Shown in pieces: positions 25,256-33,739 of a stretch of 64,000 nt of DNA; the stretch's first letter is position 1, and each line of letters starts with the position of its first letter. The notes under the pieces are model-generated. The model saw only the letters and a program-made list of their open reading frames with translations. It was not told the DNA's origin and did not search any database. The DNA comes from Lachnospiraceae bacterium Marseille-Q4251 (GTDB lineage Bacteria > Bacillota > Clostridia > Lachnospirales > Lachnospiraceae). Location of the stretch: contig JAGTTO010000001.1 of NCBI GenBank assembly GCA_018223435.1, forward strand, positions 3,844,001 through 3,908,000. The letters run 5' to 3'. Both the position numbers and the translations under genes were made by a program.

Positions 25256-28200
25256 ATGGCAAGAAAGATGAAAACCATGGATGGTAACCATGCAGCAGCT
25301 CATGCTTCTTATGCATATTCTGATGTAGCGGCTATCTATCCGATCACCCCTTCTTCTGTTATGGCGGAAGCTACAGATGAATGGGCTACCCAGGGAAGAA
25401 AAAACATTTTCGGACAGGAAGTTCAGGTAACTGAGATGCAGTCCGAGGCTGGTGCAGCTGGTGCTGTACACGGATCTCTGGCAGCAGGCGCCCTGACCAC
25501 TACCTACACCGCTTCTCAGGGTCTTCTTCTGATGATCCCGAACCTGTATAAGATCGCAGGTGAGCAGCTGCCGGGCGTGTTCAACGTATCTGCACGAGCT
25601 CTTGCAAGCCATGCACTTTCCATCTTCGGAGATCATTCCGATGTTTATGCCTGTCGTCAGACCGGATGCGCAATGCTTTGCGAATCCAGCGTACAGGAGG
25701 TTATGGACCTGACTCCGGTTGCTCACTGTGCAGCAATCAAAGGCCGTATCCCCTTCATCAACTTCTTCGATGGATTCCGTACATCTCACGAGATCCAGAA
25801 AATCGAGACCTGGGATTACGAGGATCTGAAGGACATGGTAGATATGGATGCTGTTGATGCATTCCGTAAACATGCTCTGAACCCGAACCATCCCTGCCAG
25901 AGAGGTTCCGCTCAGAACCCGGATATCTTCTTCCAGGCAAGAGAGGCCTGCAACTCCTACTACGATGCAATGCCCGCAATCGTACAGGAATACATGGACA
26001 AAGTAAATGCAAAGATCGGAACAGATTACAAACTGTTCAACTACTATGGTGCTGAGGATGCCGAGCATGTGATCATCGCTATGGGCTCCGTATGTGATAC
26101 CATCGAGGAGACCATTGACTACCTGAGAGCTGCCGGTAAGAAAGTTGGCGTTGTCAAAGTTCGTCTGTACAGACCGTTCTGTGCAGAGGCTCTGGTAGCA
26201 GCTATCCCCGAGACTGTAAAACAGATTTCTGTTCTTGACAGAACCAAAGAGCCGGGTGCTATGGGCGAGCCGCTGTATCTGGATGTAGTTGCAGCTCTGA
26301 AGGGAACAAAATTCAACGACACTCCGATCTTCACCGGACGTTATGGCCTTGGTTCCAAGGATACCACTCCGGCTCAGATCGTAGCTGTATACGAGAACAC
26401 AGAGAAAGCAAAATTCACCATCGGTATCGTAGATGATGTGACCGGACTTTCTCTGGAACTTGGCGCTCCGCTGGTAACCACTCCGGAAGGAACCATCAAC
26501 TGTAAATTCTGGGGCCTTGGTGCTGACGGTACCGTTGGTGCAAACAAGAACTCCATCAAGATCATCGGTGATAACACAGACATGTACGCTCAGGCTTACT
26601 TCGATTACGATTCCAAGAAGTCCGGCGGTGTTACCATGTCTCACCTGCGTTTCGGTAAGAAACCGATCAAATCCACCTATCTGATCCACAAGGCAAACTT
26701 CGTAGCCTGCCACAATCCGTCCTATGTTCGTAAATACAACATGGTACAGGAGCTGGTAGACGGAGGTACTTTCCTTCTGAACTGCCCGTGGGATATGGAA
26801 GGACTTGAGAAACATCTTCCGGGCCAGGTAAAAGCATTCATCGCTAACCATGGCATCAAATTCTACATCATCGACGGCGTTAAGATCGGTATCGAGACCG
26901 GCATGGGTCCGACCCGTATCAACACCATTCTCCAGTCTGCATTCTTCAAACTGGCAGACATCATTCCGGAGGATCAGGCTATCGACCTTATGAAGGCTGC
27001 AGCAAAAGCAACCTACGGACGTAAGGGTGATGATGTCGTTCAGAAGAACTGGGCAGCTATCGAAGCCGGTGCAAAACAGGTTGTTGAGGTTCAGGTTCCG
27101 GAGAGCTGGAAGAACGCAGCTGACGAAGGCCTTGAGATGACTCACGCTGAGAACGGCAGAAAAGATGCTGTTGATTTCGTAAATACCATTCAGAGCAAAG
27201 TATCTGCTCAGGAGGGTAACAGCCTTCCGGTTTCTGCATTCAAGGATTATGTTGACGGTTCCACGCCGAGCGGTACTTCCGCATACGAGAAACGTGGTAT
27301 CGCAGTAAATGTTCCTGTTTGGAATTCCGAGAACTGTATCCAGTGTAACCGTTGTTCCTATGTCTGCCCGCATGCTGCAATCCGTCCGGTAGCTCTTACC
27401 GCTGAGGAAGCAGAGAAGGCTCCGGAAGGCATGAAAGTAATGCCGATGACCGGTATGGCAGATTACAAATTTGCTATGGTAGTTTCCGCTTACGACTGTA
27501 CCGGCTGTGGTTCCTGTGCAAATGTCTGCCCGGGCAAGAAGGGTGCGAAGGCACTGGCTATGGAAAACATGGAAGCAAGCGCCGGCGAGCAGAAATACTT
27601 CGACTATGCTGTAGAGCTTCCGGCAAAAGCAGATGTCGTAGCAAAATACAAAGAGAATACCGTAAAAGGATCTCAGTTCAAACAGCCGCTGCTTGAGTTC
27701 TCCGGAGCTTGTGCAGGTTGTGGTGAGACCCCGTACGCAAAACTGATCACTCAGCTGTTCGGTGACAGAATGTATATCGCAAACGCAACCGGATGTTCTT
27801 CTATCTGGGGCAACTCTTCACCGTCCACTCCGTACACTGTAAACGAAAAAGGACAGGGTCCTGCATGGAGCAACTCTCTGTTCGAGGATAACGCAGAGTT
27901 CGGTTATGGTATGCTGCTTGCTCAGAAAGCAATCAGAGATGGCCTGAAGACCAAAGTTGAGTCTGTAATGGCTAACGAGAAAGCTTCTGAGGACGTTAAG
28001 GCTGCCTGCCAGGAATGGCTGGATACCTTCAGCGTTGGCGCAACCAACGGTGCTGCTACCGATAAACTGGTAGAGGTTCTCTCTGGCGTTGACTGTGATG
28101 TTTGCAAAGACATCGTTAAGAATAAAGACTTCCTGGCTAAGAAATCCCAGTGGATCTTCGGTGGTGACGGATGGGCTTACGATATTGGATTTGGTGGTGT

Positions 28201-28795
28201 TGACCATGTTCTTGCTTCTGGCAAAGACATCAACGTCATGGTATTCGATACTGAGGTTTACTCCAACACCGGTGGACAGGCAAGTAAAGCTACCAGAACC
28301 GGAGCAATCGCTCAGTTCGCAGCTGGTGGTAAAGAGACCAAGAAGAAAGATATGGCTTCCATCGCTATGTCCTATGGTTATGTATATGTAGCACAGATCT
28401 CCATGGGTGCTGATATGGCTCAGACTGTAAAAGCAATCGCAGAGGCAGAGGCTTATCCGGGACCGTCCCTGATCATCGCTTACGCTCCGTGTATCAACCA
28501 TGGTATCAAGAAGGGTATGGCAAAAGCTCAGACCGAGGAAGAGCTGGCAGTTAAGTGCGGTTACTGGCACAACTTCCGCTTCAACCCGGCAGCAGACAAG
28601 AAGTTCACTCTGGATTCCAAGGCTCCGACAGAGAGCTACCAGGATTTCCTGGACGGCGAGGTTCGTTACAACTCTCTGAAACGTGCTAACCCGGAGAAAG
28701 CAGCAAGACTGTTCGCTAAATCTGAGGCAGAGGCAAACGAGAGATACGAGTATCTGCAGAGACTCGTTACCATGTACAGCAACGAGGAGAAATAA
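25256..28795 (+). CDS. nifJ: Pyruvate:ferredoxin (flavodoxin) oxidoreductase
   Basis: Central anaerobic enzyme: oxidises pyruvate to acetyl-CoA and CO2 and reduces ferredoxin. 1179 residues, full-length single-chain form. Domains in order: TPP/pyrimidine-binding domain I (YPITPSSVMAE near residue 25), domain II transketolase C-like, EKR, two 4Fe-4S motifs (CIQCNRCSYVCP and CTGCGSCANVCPG, about residues 695-760), then the TPP-binding domain with CAGCGETPY, GDGWAYDIGFGG and NTGGQAS. ATG 25256 with AAGGAGG is the start; the upstream open frame is leader. Codon use favours the choices of highly expressed genes. A strong terminator follows. Confidence 0.98.
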   Translation: MARKMKTMDGNHAAAHASYAYSDVAAIYPITPSSVMAEATDEWATQGRKNIFGQEVQVTEMQSEAGAAGAVHGSLAAGALTTTYTASQGLLLMIPNLYKIAGEQLPGVFNVSARALASHALSIFGDHSDVYACRQTGCAMLCESSVQEVMDLTPVAHCAAIKGRIPFINFFDGFRTSHEIQKIETWDYEDLKDMVDMDAVDAFRKHALNPNHPCQRGSAQNPDIFFQAREACNSYYDAMPAIVQEYMDKVNAKIGTDYKLFNYYGAEDAEHVIIAMGSVCDTIEETIDYLRAAGKKVGVVKVRLYRPFCAEALVAAIPETVKQISVLDRTKEPGAMGEPLYLDVVAALKGTKFNDTPIFTGRYGLGSKDTTPAQIVAVYENTEKAKFTIGIVDDVTGLSLELGAPLVTTPEGTINCKFWGLGADGTVGANKNSIKIIGDNTDMYAQAYFDYDSKKSGGVTMSHLRFGKKPIKSTYLIHKANFVACHNPSYVRKYNMVQELVDGGTFLLNCPWDMEGLEKHLPGQVKAFIANHGIKFYIIDGVKIGIETGMGPTRINTILQSAFFKLADIIPEDQAIDLMKAAAKATYGRKGDDVVQKNWAAIEAGAKQVVEVQVPESWKNAADEGLEMTHAENGRKDAVDFVNTIQSKVSAQEGNSLPVSAFKDYVDGSTPSGTSAYEKRGIAVNVPVWNSENCIQCNRCSYVCPHAAIRPVALTAEEAEKAPEGMKVMPMTGMADYKFAMVVSAYDCTGCGSCANVCPGKKGAKALAMENMEASAGEQKYFDYAVELPAKADVVAKYKENTVKGSQFKQPLLEFSGACAGCGETPYAKLITQLFGDRMYIANATGCSSIWGNSSPSTPYTVNEKGQGPAWSNSLFEDNAEFGYGMLLAQKAIRDGLKTKVESVMANEKASEDVKAACQEWLDTFSVGATNGAATDKLVEVLSGVDCDVCKDIVKNKDFLAKKSQWIFGGDGWAYDIGFGGVDHVLASGKDINVMVFDTEVYSNTGGQASKATRTGAIAQFAAGGKETKKKDMASIAMSYGYVYVAQISMGADMAQTVKAIAEAEAYPGPSLIIAYAPCINHGIKKGMAKAQTEEELAVKCGYWHNFRFNPAADKKFTLDSKAPTESYQDFLDGEVRYNSLKRANPEKAARLFAKSEAEANERYEYLQRLVTMYSNEEK

Positions 28796-28816
28796 TCTCT
28801 TAAAATTCAATAACAG

Positions 28817-28859
28817 AAAGAGCGGTACGGGCTTCGCGGTCGTGTACCGCTCTTTTTTT
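28817..28859 (+). terminator. Terminator after PFOR
   Basis: Stem of about 11 bp (AGAGCGGTAC with GTACCGCTCT) followed by seven T. Confidence 0.93.
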
Positions 28860-28885
28860 ACCACCATAATGGAAGGGATATTGTA

Positions 28886-30247
28886 ATGAAAAAAACAAAA
28901 AAATTAAAGCAGAACTGGCTCCGTTTGAAACCGGAGATCAAGGAGGTCTGGATCTTAAGCCTTCCGGCGATTCTGACCCAGATCACCACCATCGTGATGC
29001 AGTATATTGATTCCGCCATGGTGGGAGCTTTGGGAGCAAATGCTTCCGCAACGATCGGCCTGGTTGCCTCCAGCACCTGGCTTTTTAATGGAGTGACTTA
29101 TGCAGTCTCATCAGGTTTTTCTGTCCAGGTGGCTCACCGGATCGGAGCAGGAGAGGAGGCGGAGGCCAGAAATGTAGTCCGCCACGGCCTAGTGGCAGCC
29201 TTGATCGTCTCGGGACTTTTAAGTCTTTTGGGAGTATCCATCAGCGGTCAGCTTCCCGCGTGGCTTGGTGGAGAACCGGGCATACGAAAAGACGCCACGC
29301 TGTACTTTTTCGTGTTTGCCCTGATGCTTCCTTTTTCCCAGCTCAATTCCCTGTCATCCTCCTTTTTGCAGTGCAGCGGCGATATGGTGACTCCCAGTAT
29401 CTTGAATGCGGTGATGTGTCTTCTGGATGTGGTTTTCAACGCGATTCTGATTCCACGCTTTGGCGTTCTGGGAGCCGGTATGGGAACGGCCCTGGCTTGC
29501 GCGGTGATCAGTCTCACCATGACCTGGCGCTGCTGCATCCACAATCCCCAGCTTCGGCTGCTCCATGCGGAGAAAGGCCATTTTGACGGGGAAATTCTGA
29601 AAAAAGCCTTCCGGATCGGTACACCGGTGGCAGTTCAGGAAGTGGCGATGAACAGCGCTATGGTTATGGCTACCCGGATTATCGCGCCCTTGGGAGCCAC
29701 AGCCATCGCGGCCAATTCCTTTGCTGTGACGGCGGAGAGCTTCTGCTATATGCCGGGCTATGGCATCGGCTCTGCGGCCACGACCCTGGTGGGAAAAAGC
29801 GTGGGTGCTAGGAAACCGGAAATGGCGAAACGGTACGGAAATATCTGTACGGCCATGGGAGCGCTTTTCATGGGCTTTACGGGCCTGGTGATGATGTTTA
29901 TCTGTCCGGTGGTCTTCCGGATCCTGACTCCGGATGCAACAGTGCGGGAACTGGCCACCCGGGTTCTTCGGATCGAACTTCTGGCGGAACCTCTTTTTGG
30001 CGTTTCCATCGTGGCGGCCGGAGCCTTACGGGGGGCGGGGGATACGTTTATCCCAAGCCTTATGAATCTCGGAAGCATCTGGATCGTGCGCCTGGGCCTT
30101 GCTGTGGTGCTGGTACGTTTCTTGGGGCTTCCGGGCATGTGGATCGCCATGGCCGTGGAACTCTGCGTCAGAGGTCTTCTGATGCTTTACCGTCAGCGCA
30201 CCAGCAGTTACTACGCCTATTCCCCAAAGCGTACAAAAACAAAGTAA
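28886..30247 (+). CDS. MATE family efflux transporter
   Basis: 453-residue membrane protein with twelve predicted hydrophobic segments in two similar halves, the MATE topology. Visible signatures: ILSLPAILTQITTIVMQYIDSAMVGALG at the start of half one, and MNSAMVMATRIIAPLGATAIAAN plus GAGDTFIPS in half two. It probably exports cationic compounds or metabolites in exchange for Na+ or H+; the substrate cannot be predicted. It is monocistronic, followed by a promoter for the DeoR gene. Confidence 0.9.
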   Translation: MKKTKKLKQNWLRLKPEIKEVWILSLPAILTQITTIVMQYIDSAMVGALGANASATIGLVASSTWLFNGVTYAVSSGFSVQVAHRIGAGEEAEARNVVRHGLVAALIVSGLLSLLGVSISGQLPAWLGGEPGIRKDATLYFFVFALMLPFSQLNSLSSSFLQCSGDMVTPSILNAVMCLLDVVFNAILIPRFGVLGAGMGTALACAVISLTMTWRCCIHNPQLRLLHAEKGHFDGEILKKAFRIGTPVAVQEVAMNSAMVMATRIIAPLGATAIAANSFAVTAESFCYMPGYGIGSAATTLVGKSVGARKPEMAKRYGNICTAMGALFMGFTGLVMMFICPVVFRILTPDATVRELATRVLRIELLAEPLFGVSIVAAGALRGAGDTFIPSLMNLGSIWIVRLGLAVVLVRFLGLPGMWIAMAVELCVRGLLMLYRQRTSSYYAYSPKRTKTK

Positions 30248-30263
30248 AGCAACAAAAAACAAC

Positions 30264-30293
30264 TTGTAATACGCCTCCTTCCTGTAGTATAAT
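30264..30293 (+). promoter_or_regulatory. Probable promoter of the deoR-rhaB-pduO operon
   Basis: TTGTAA (30264-30269), 18-base spacer, TATAAT (30288-30293), 28 bases before the regulator start. Confidence 0.65.
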
Positions 30294-30320
30294 GAAAGCT
30301 ACAAGAGGGAGGCGATTTTA

Positions 30321-31088
30321 ATGCTGGCCATTGAGCGGAAAAACGAAATTCTATCGATTCTGCAAAAGGAACAAAGAGTGCTGGTGGCAGAGCTGAGCAC
30401 CCGCTACCAGGTGACGGAGGAAACCATCCGCAGGGACCTGGAGAAGTTGGAAAAAGAGGGCTTTGTGAAAAAGACCTACGGCGGCGCAGTCCTGAATAAA
30501 AACAGCACAATCGACATGCCTCTGAAAATCCGTGAAAAGACAAACCGGAAGGAAAAACAGAAGATTGCTCAGACCGTCGCTTCTCTGATTGAGGACGGGG
30601 AGAGCATTATGCTGGACAGTTCTTCCACATCTTTGATGATTGCCCAGGAGCTGAAAAAGAAGAAAAAGCTGACGGTGATAACCAATTCTGTGGAGGTTCT
30701 TATTGAGCTTTCCGGCTGTGAAGGTATCAAGGTCATATCCACCGGCGGAACCTTAAGGGATTCTTCCCTGTCGCTGGTGGGCAAGATGGCGCAGGATGTG
30801 CTGGAGAAATACTATGTGGATAAAGCCATTCTTTCCTGCAAGGGAATCGATCTCGCAAAAGGGGTTACGGATTCCCATGAGATGGAAGCAGATGTGAAGA
30901 ACTGCATGCACAACTGTGCCCGGACCACAATCCTGGCGGCGGATACCAGTAAACTGGAGCACGTCTTTTTTGTGAAGGTGATGGATTTATCAGAGGGGGA
31001 TATTCTGGTCCTGGATAAAACCCCGAAAAAGGAATGGGTGGACTGCCTGGAAAAAAGAGGCATCCGTCTGATCACAGGAGCCGAATAA
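30321..31088 (+). CDS. DeoR family transcriptional regulator
   Basis: 255 residues. The N-terminal DeoR helix-turn-helix (about 1-57) has RKNEILSILQKEQRVLVAELSTRYQVTEETIRRDLEKLE, followed by the DeoRC sugar-phosphate sensor domain (IMLDSSSTSLMIAQEL, VITNSVEVL, GGTLRDSSLSLVG). Such regulators usually repress sugar-catabolism genes and respond to a phosphorylated intermediate. It is directly upstream of rhamnulokinase and pduO, so a rhamnose or fucose phosphate intermediate is the likely signal. It may also control the BMC operon 15 kb upstream, which has no regulator of its own; this is inference. Confidence 0.92.
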   Translation: MLAIERKNEILSILQKEQRVLVAELSTRYQVTEETIRRDLEKLEKEGFVKKTYGGAVLNKNSTIDMPLKIREKTNRKEKQKIAQTVASLIEDGESIMLDSSSTSLMIAQELKKKKKLTVITNSVEVLIELSGCEGIKVISTGGTLRDSSLSLVGKMAQDVLEKYYVDKAILSCKGIDLAKGVTDSHEMEADVKNCMHNCARTTILAADTSKLEHVFFVKVMDLSEGDILVLDKTPKKEWVDCLEKRGIRLITGAE

Positions 31089-31114
31089 ATACAAAAAATG
31101 GAGAGGTAAACAAA

Positions 31115-32542
31115 ATGGGAGAGACAATTTACAATCTGGCCTTTGACTTTGGAGCGTCAAGCGGTCGTATGATCCTGAGCAAATATGCAGATGGAAAAAT
31201 TGAACTGGAGGAGCTGCACCGTTTTTCCAATGATCCGGTGCGTATCGGCAAGAACTTTTACTGGGATACCTTCCGCCTGTATCACGAACTGAAACAGGGA
31301 CTGAAAAAAGCGGCAGCCAGAAAGCTTCCGATCAAGAGTCTGGCTATCGATACCTGGGGAGTGGATTACGCGCTGCTGGACAAAGACGGAAACATCATCG
31401 GAAACCCCATCAACTACCGTGACGACCGCACAATCGGCGTTATCGACGAGGTGGGCAAGATCGTTCCGTTAAAAGAGATCTATGCTTCCACCGGTATCCA
31501 GTTCATGAACTTCAACACAATTTTCCAGCTCTATGCGGATAAGAAAATGCGTCCGGACATCTATGAGAAAGCAGACCGTCTGCTCTTTATGCCAGAGCTC
31601 TTCGGATATCTTCTGACCGGAAAGAAATACAACGAGTACACGATGGCCAGCACTGGCGAGCTTCTGAATGCAAAGACCCGCGATTGGGATTTCGACCTCA
31701 TCAAGAGAGCAGGTCTTCGCACCGATATCTTCGGTGAGCTGGTACAGCCCGCAACGATCATCGGCGACCTTCTTCCGGAGGTGACAGAGGAGACCGGTCT
31801 TTCCGGTGTGAAAGTCATCGCTGTTGGAAGCCATGATACCGCTTCCGCTGTGGCAGGCACACCGCTGTTCGACAAGGATGCCGTATTCTTAAGCTGCGGT
31901 ACCTGGTCCCTTATGGGAATGGAGCTGGACGAGCCGATTCTGACCGACGAGTCCTTCAAATACAACTACACCAACGAGGGCGGCGTAGAGGGCAAGATCC
32001 GCTACCTGAAAAACATCAACGGTCTCTGGATTATGCAGAACCTCCGGAAAAACTGGTGTGAATTCGAGGGAGAGGTTTCCTTCCCGGATATCATCAGGGC
32101 TTCCGGAGAGGCAGCAAGAAAAGACTTTGTCATCGATCCAAATGACCCAAGATTTACCGCTCCCTACAATATGATGAAGGAAGTCATCGGTTACTGCGAG
32201 GAGCACGGTCAGGGCACACCGGAGGGCCTGGGAGAGATCGCCATGGCGATTTACAACGGCCTGACCCAGGAGTACGGCAAAGTCGTAAGAGAGCTGGAGC
32301 ACCTCACCGGTAAGAACGTTCCCTGCATCAACATGGTAGGCGGCGGCATCCAGGATAAACTCCTCTGCGAGCTTACCGCGAAGAACACCGGAAAGAAAGT
32401 CGTAGCAGGTCCCATCGAGGGTTCTGTTCTCGGAAATATCACGATGCAGCTCAAAGCTCTGGGCGCGATCAAAGACAGAGAGGAAGGAAGAAAGATCATC
32501 AGCAATTCCTTCCCCCAGGAGATCCATATGCCGGAAGCATAA
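31115..32542 (+). CDS. rhaB: Rhamnulokinase
   Basis: FGGY-family sugar kinase, ATP-dependent phosphorylation of L-rhamnulose to L-rhamnulose 1-phosphate. 475 residues, close to known RhaB. Features: DFGASSGRMIL phosphate loop, SLAIDTWGVDYALLD, the RhaB-like GIQFMNFNTIFQL and a C-terminal MVGGGIQDKLLCELTA adenosine motif. The frame extends 81 bases upstream inside deoR, but ATG 31115 after GAGAGG is preferred. Its product is the expected substrate of the BMC aldolase. L-fuculokinase activity cannot be excluded. Rhamnose isomerase and a transporter are not in the window. Confidence 0.9.
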   Translation: MGETIYNLAFDFGASSGRMILSKYADGKIELEELHRFSNDPVRIGKNFYWDTFRLYHELKQGLKKAAARKLPIKSLAIDTWGVDYALLDKDGNIIGNPINYRDDRTIGVIDEVGKIVPLKEIYASTGIQFMNFNTIFQLYADKKMRPDIYEKADRLLFMPELFGYLLTGKKYNEYTMASTGELLNAKTRDWDFDLIKRAGLRTDIFGELVQPATIIGDLLPEVTEETGLSGVKVIAVGSHDTASAVAGTPLFDKDAVFLSCGTWSLMGMELDEPILTDESFKYNYTNEGGVEGKIRYLKNINGLWIMQNLRKNWCEFEGEVSFPDIIRASGEAARKDFVIDPNDPRFTAPYNMMKEVIGYCEEHGQGTPEGLGEIAMAIYNGLTQEYGKVVRELEHLTGKNVPCINMVGGGIQDKLLCELTAKNTGKKVVAGPIEGSVLGNITMQLKALGAIKDREEGRKIISNSFPQEIHMPEA

Positions 32543-32569
32543 CGGATTCTTGACAAAGGAGACGGATCT

Positions 32570-33589
32570 ATGAATATCTATACCAAAAACGGAGACGGCG
32601 GCATGACCAGCCTGGTCCATGGCCCCAGTATTCCAAAATCGGACGACCGGATCGAACTTCTGGGGACCCTGGATGAGCTCATCAGCCATCTGGGCCTTGT
32701 GAAGGCAGACTTGAGTCCCGGCCGGGAAAAGACCCTGCTGGAGGCCATTCAGAAAGACCTCCTGGCTGTCGTTGCCCTGACCGAGGATCCTCACAACCGG
32801 AAAAACCGTCTGGAAGAGGGAGCTGTGGAGAAACTGGAGGCGGAGATCGATGCCATACGGGAAACGCTTCCGGCCGGAAAAGAAGAAGCCCTTCCGGGGG
32901 GAAATCGTCTTTCTGCCAGAGTGTCTGTAGCCAGATCCGTTGCTAGAAGGGCAGAGAGACGTCTTTCCACGGTCAGCATCAAGTTTGGCTCCGATGCCAT
33001 GGCGAAAAAATACATGAACCGGCTGGGAGATTACCTCTATGTTCTGGCCCGGTCCATGGAGGCGGAGGAGACAGAGCTTCCGGAAGAAAAACCGGTTTTG
33101 AAGCCTCAGAAGGAGACCGAGATGACAGAGAAAAACAACGCTTTGATCGAAGAGATCTTAAGAAGGGTCAACGACAACCGGAAGATCAATCTGGAGACAG
33201 CGAAGAAGCTGACCGAGAAGATTGAGGAGGAGGCCAGACGCCGCGGCAAACAGGCGGTGATCGCCGTCTGCGGGCCCGAGGGAAATCCGATCTCCGTTCA
33301 CGTCATGGACGGCGCTTTCCTCGTAAGCTTTGACGTGGCCATGAAGAAGGCCTACACTTCTGTGGCCGTGAAAATGTCCACGAAAGAGCTGAGCGTCCTG
33401 GCCCAGCCCGGCGGCACCTTCTACGGGGTGGACAAGATGGACGGCGGAAAGATCGTCATTTTCGGCGGCGGCATTCCGCTGAAGGTCGATGGCCGGATCA
33501 TCGGAGGCCTGGGAATCAGCGGCGGCACCGGTGAGGAGGACCATTCTCTGGCAGAGTACGGACTGTCCGTCCTTCCGGAAATCTTATAA
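32570..33589 (+). CDS. pduO: PduO-like cobalamin adenosyltransferase fused to a GlcG/HbpS (DUF336) domain
   Basis: 339-residue two-domain protein. Residues 1-170 are a PduO-type ATP:cob(I)alamin adenosyltransferase: IYTKNGDGGMTSL (the TKTGDxGxT phosphate motif), RIELLGTLDELISHLG, RSVARRAERRL and NRLGDYLYVLAR. After a linker (about 170-195), the rest is a GlcG/HbpS-like domain (AVIAVCGPEGNPISVHVMDGAF, KAYTSVAVKMST, GGIPLKVDGRIIGGLGISGG). The same fusion exists in Salmonella PduO. It supplies adenosylcobalamin for diol dehydratase in Pdu systems, though no B12-dependent dehydratase is in this window. Only 27 bases after rhaB, so co-transcribed and without room for a cobalamin riboswitch. Confidence 0.93.
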   Translation: MNIYTKNGDGGMTSLVHGPSIPKSDDRIELLGTLDELISHLGLVKADLSPGREKTLLEAIQKDLLAVVALTEDPHNRKNRLEEGAVEKLEAEIDAIRETLPAGKEEALPGGNRLSARVSVARSVARRAERRLSTVSIKFGSDAMAKKYMNRLGDYLYVLARSMEAEETELPEEKPVLKPQKETEMTEKNNALIEEILRRVNDNRKINLETAKKLTEKIEEEARRRGKQAVIAVCGPEGNPISVHVMDGAFLVSFDVAMKKAYTSVAVKMSTKELSVLAQPGGTFYGVDKMDGGKIVIFGGGIPLKVDGRIIGGLGISGGTGEEDHSLAEYGLSVLPEIL

Positions 33590-33600
33590 AAATACGAGAG

Positions 33601-33642
33601 CCTTCGGGGGATTTTTACAAAATTTCCGCCCGGAGGTTTTTC
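33601..33642 (+). terminator. Terminator after pduO
   Basis: An 8-bp stem (33601-33608 with 33629-33636, one T-G pair) followed by TTTTTC. Confidence 0.8.
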
Positions 33643-33643
33643 T

Positions 33644-33672
33644 TTGCACTTTTCTGGAAAGTCTGATATACT
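33644..33672 (+). promoter_or_regulatory. Probable promoter of the M16C-era-recO operon
   Basis: TTGCAC (33644-33649), 17-base spacer, TATACT (33667-33672), directly downstream of the terminator. Confidence 0.6.
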
Positions 33673-33739
33673 GACAACGATAGTGCGGGCATTTTTGCCC
33701 GGTGAAAGAAAAATAAGAGCATACAGCGGAGGTAACAGT

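Noticed and set aside
25229..27373. 714-residue open frame on the minus strand
   Set aside because: It is the antisense shadow of the PFOR gene, whose conserved motifs are certain; no ribosome site or known domain on the minus strand.
32543..32569. Cobalamin riboswitch in front of pduO
   Set aside because: The gap is 27 bases and shows no B12-box.
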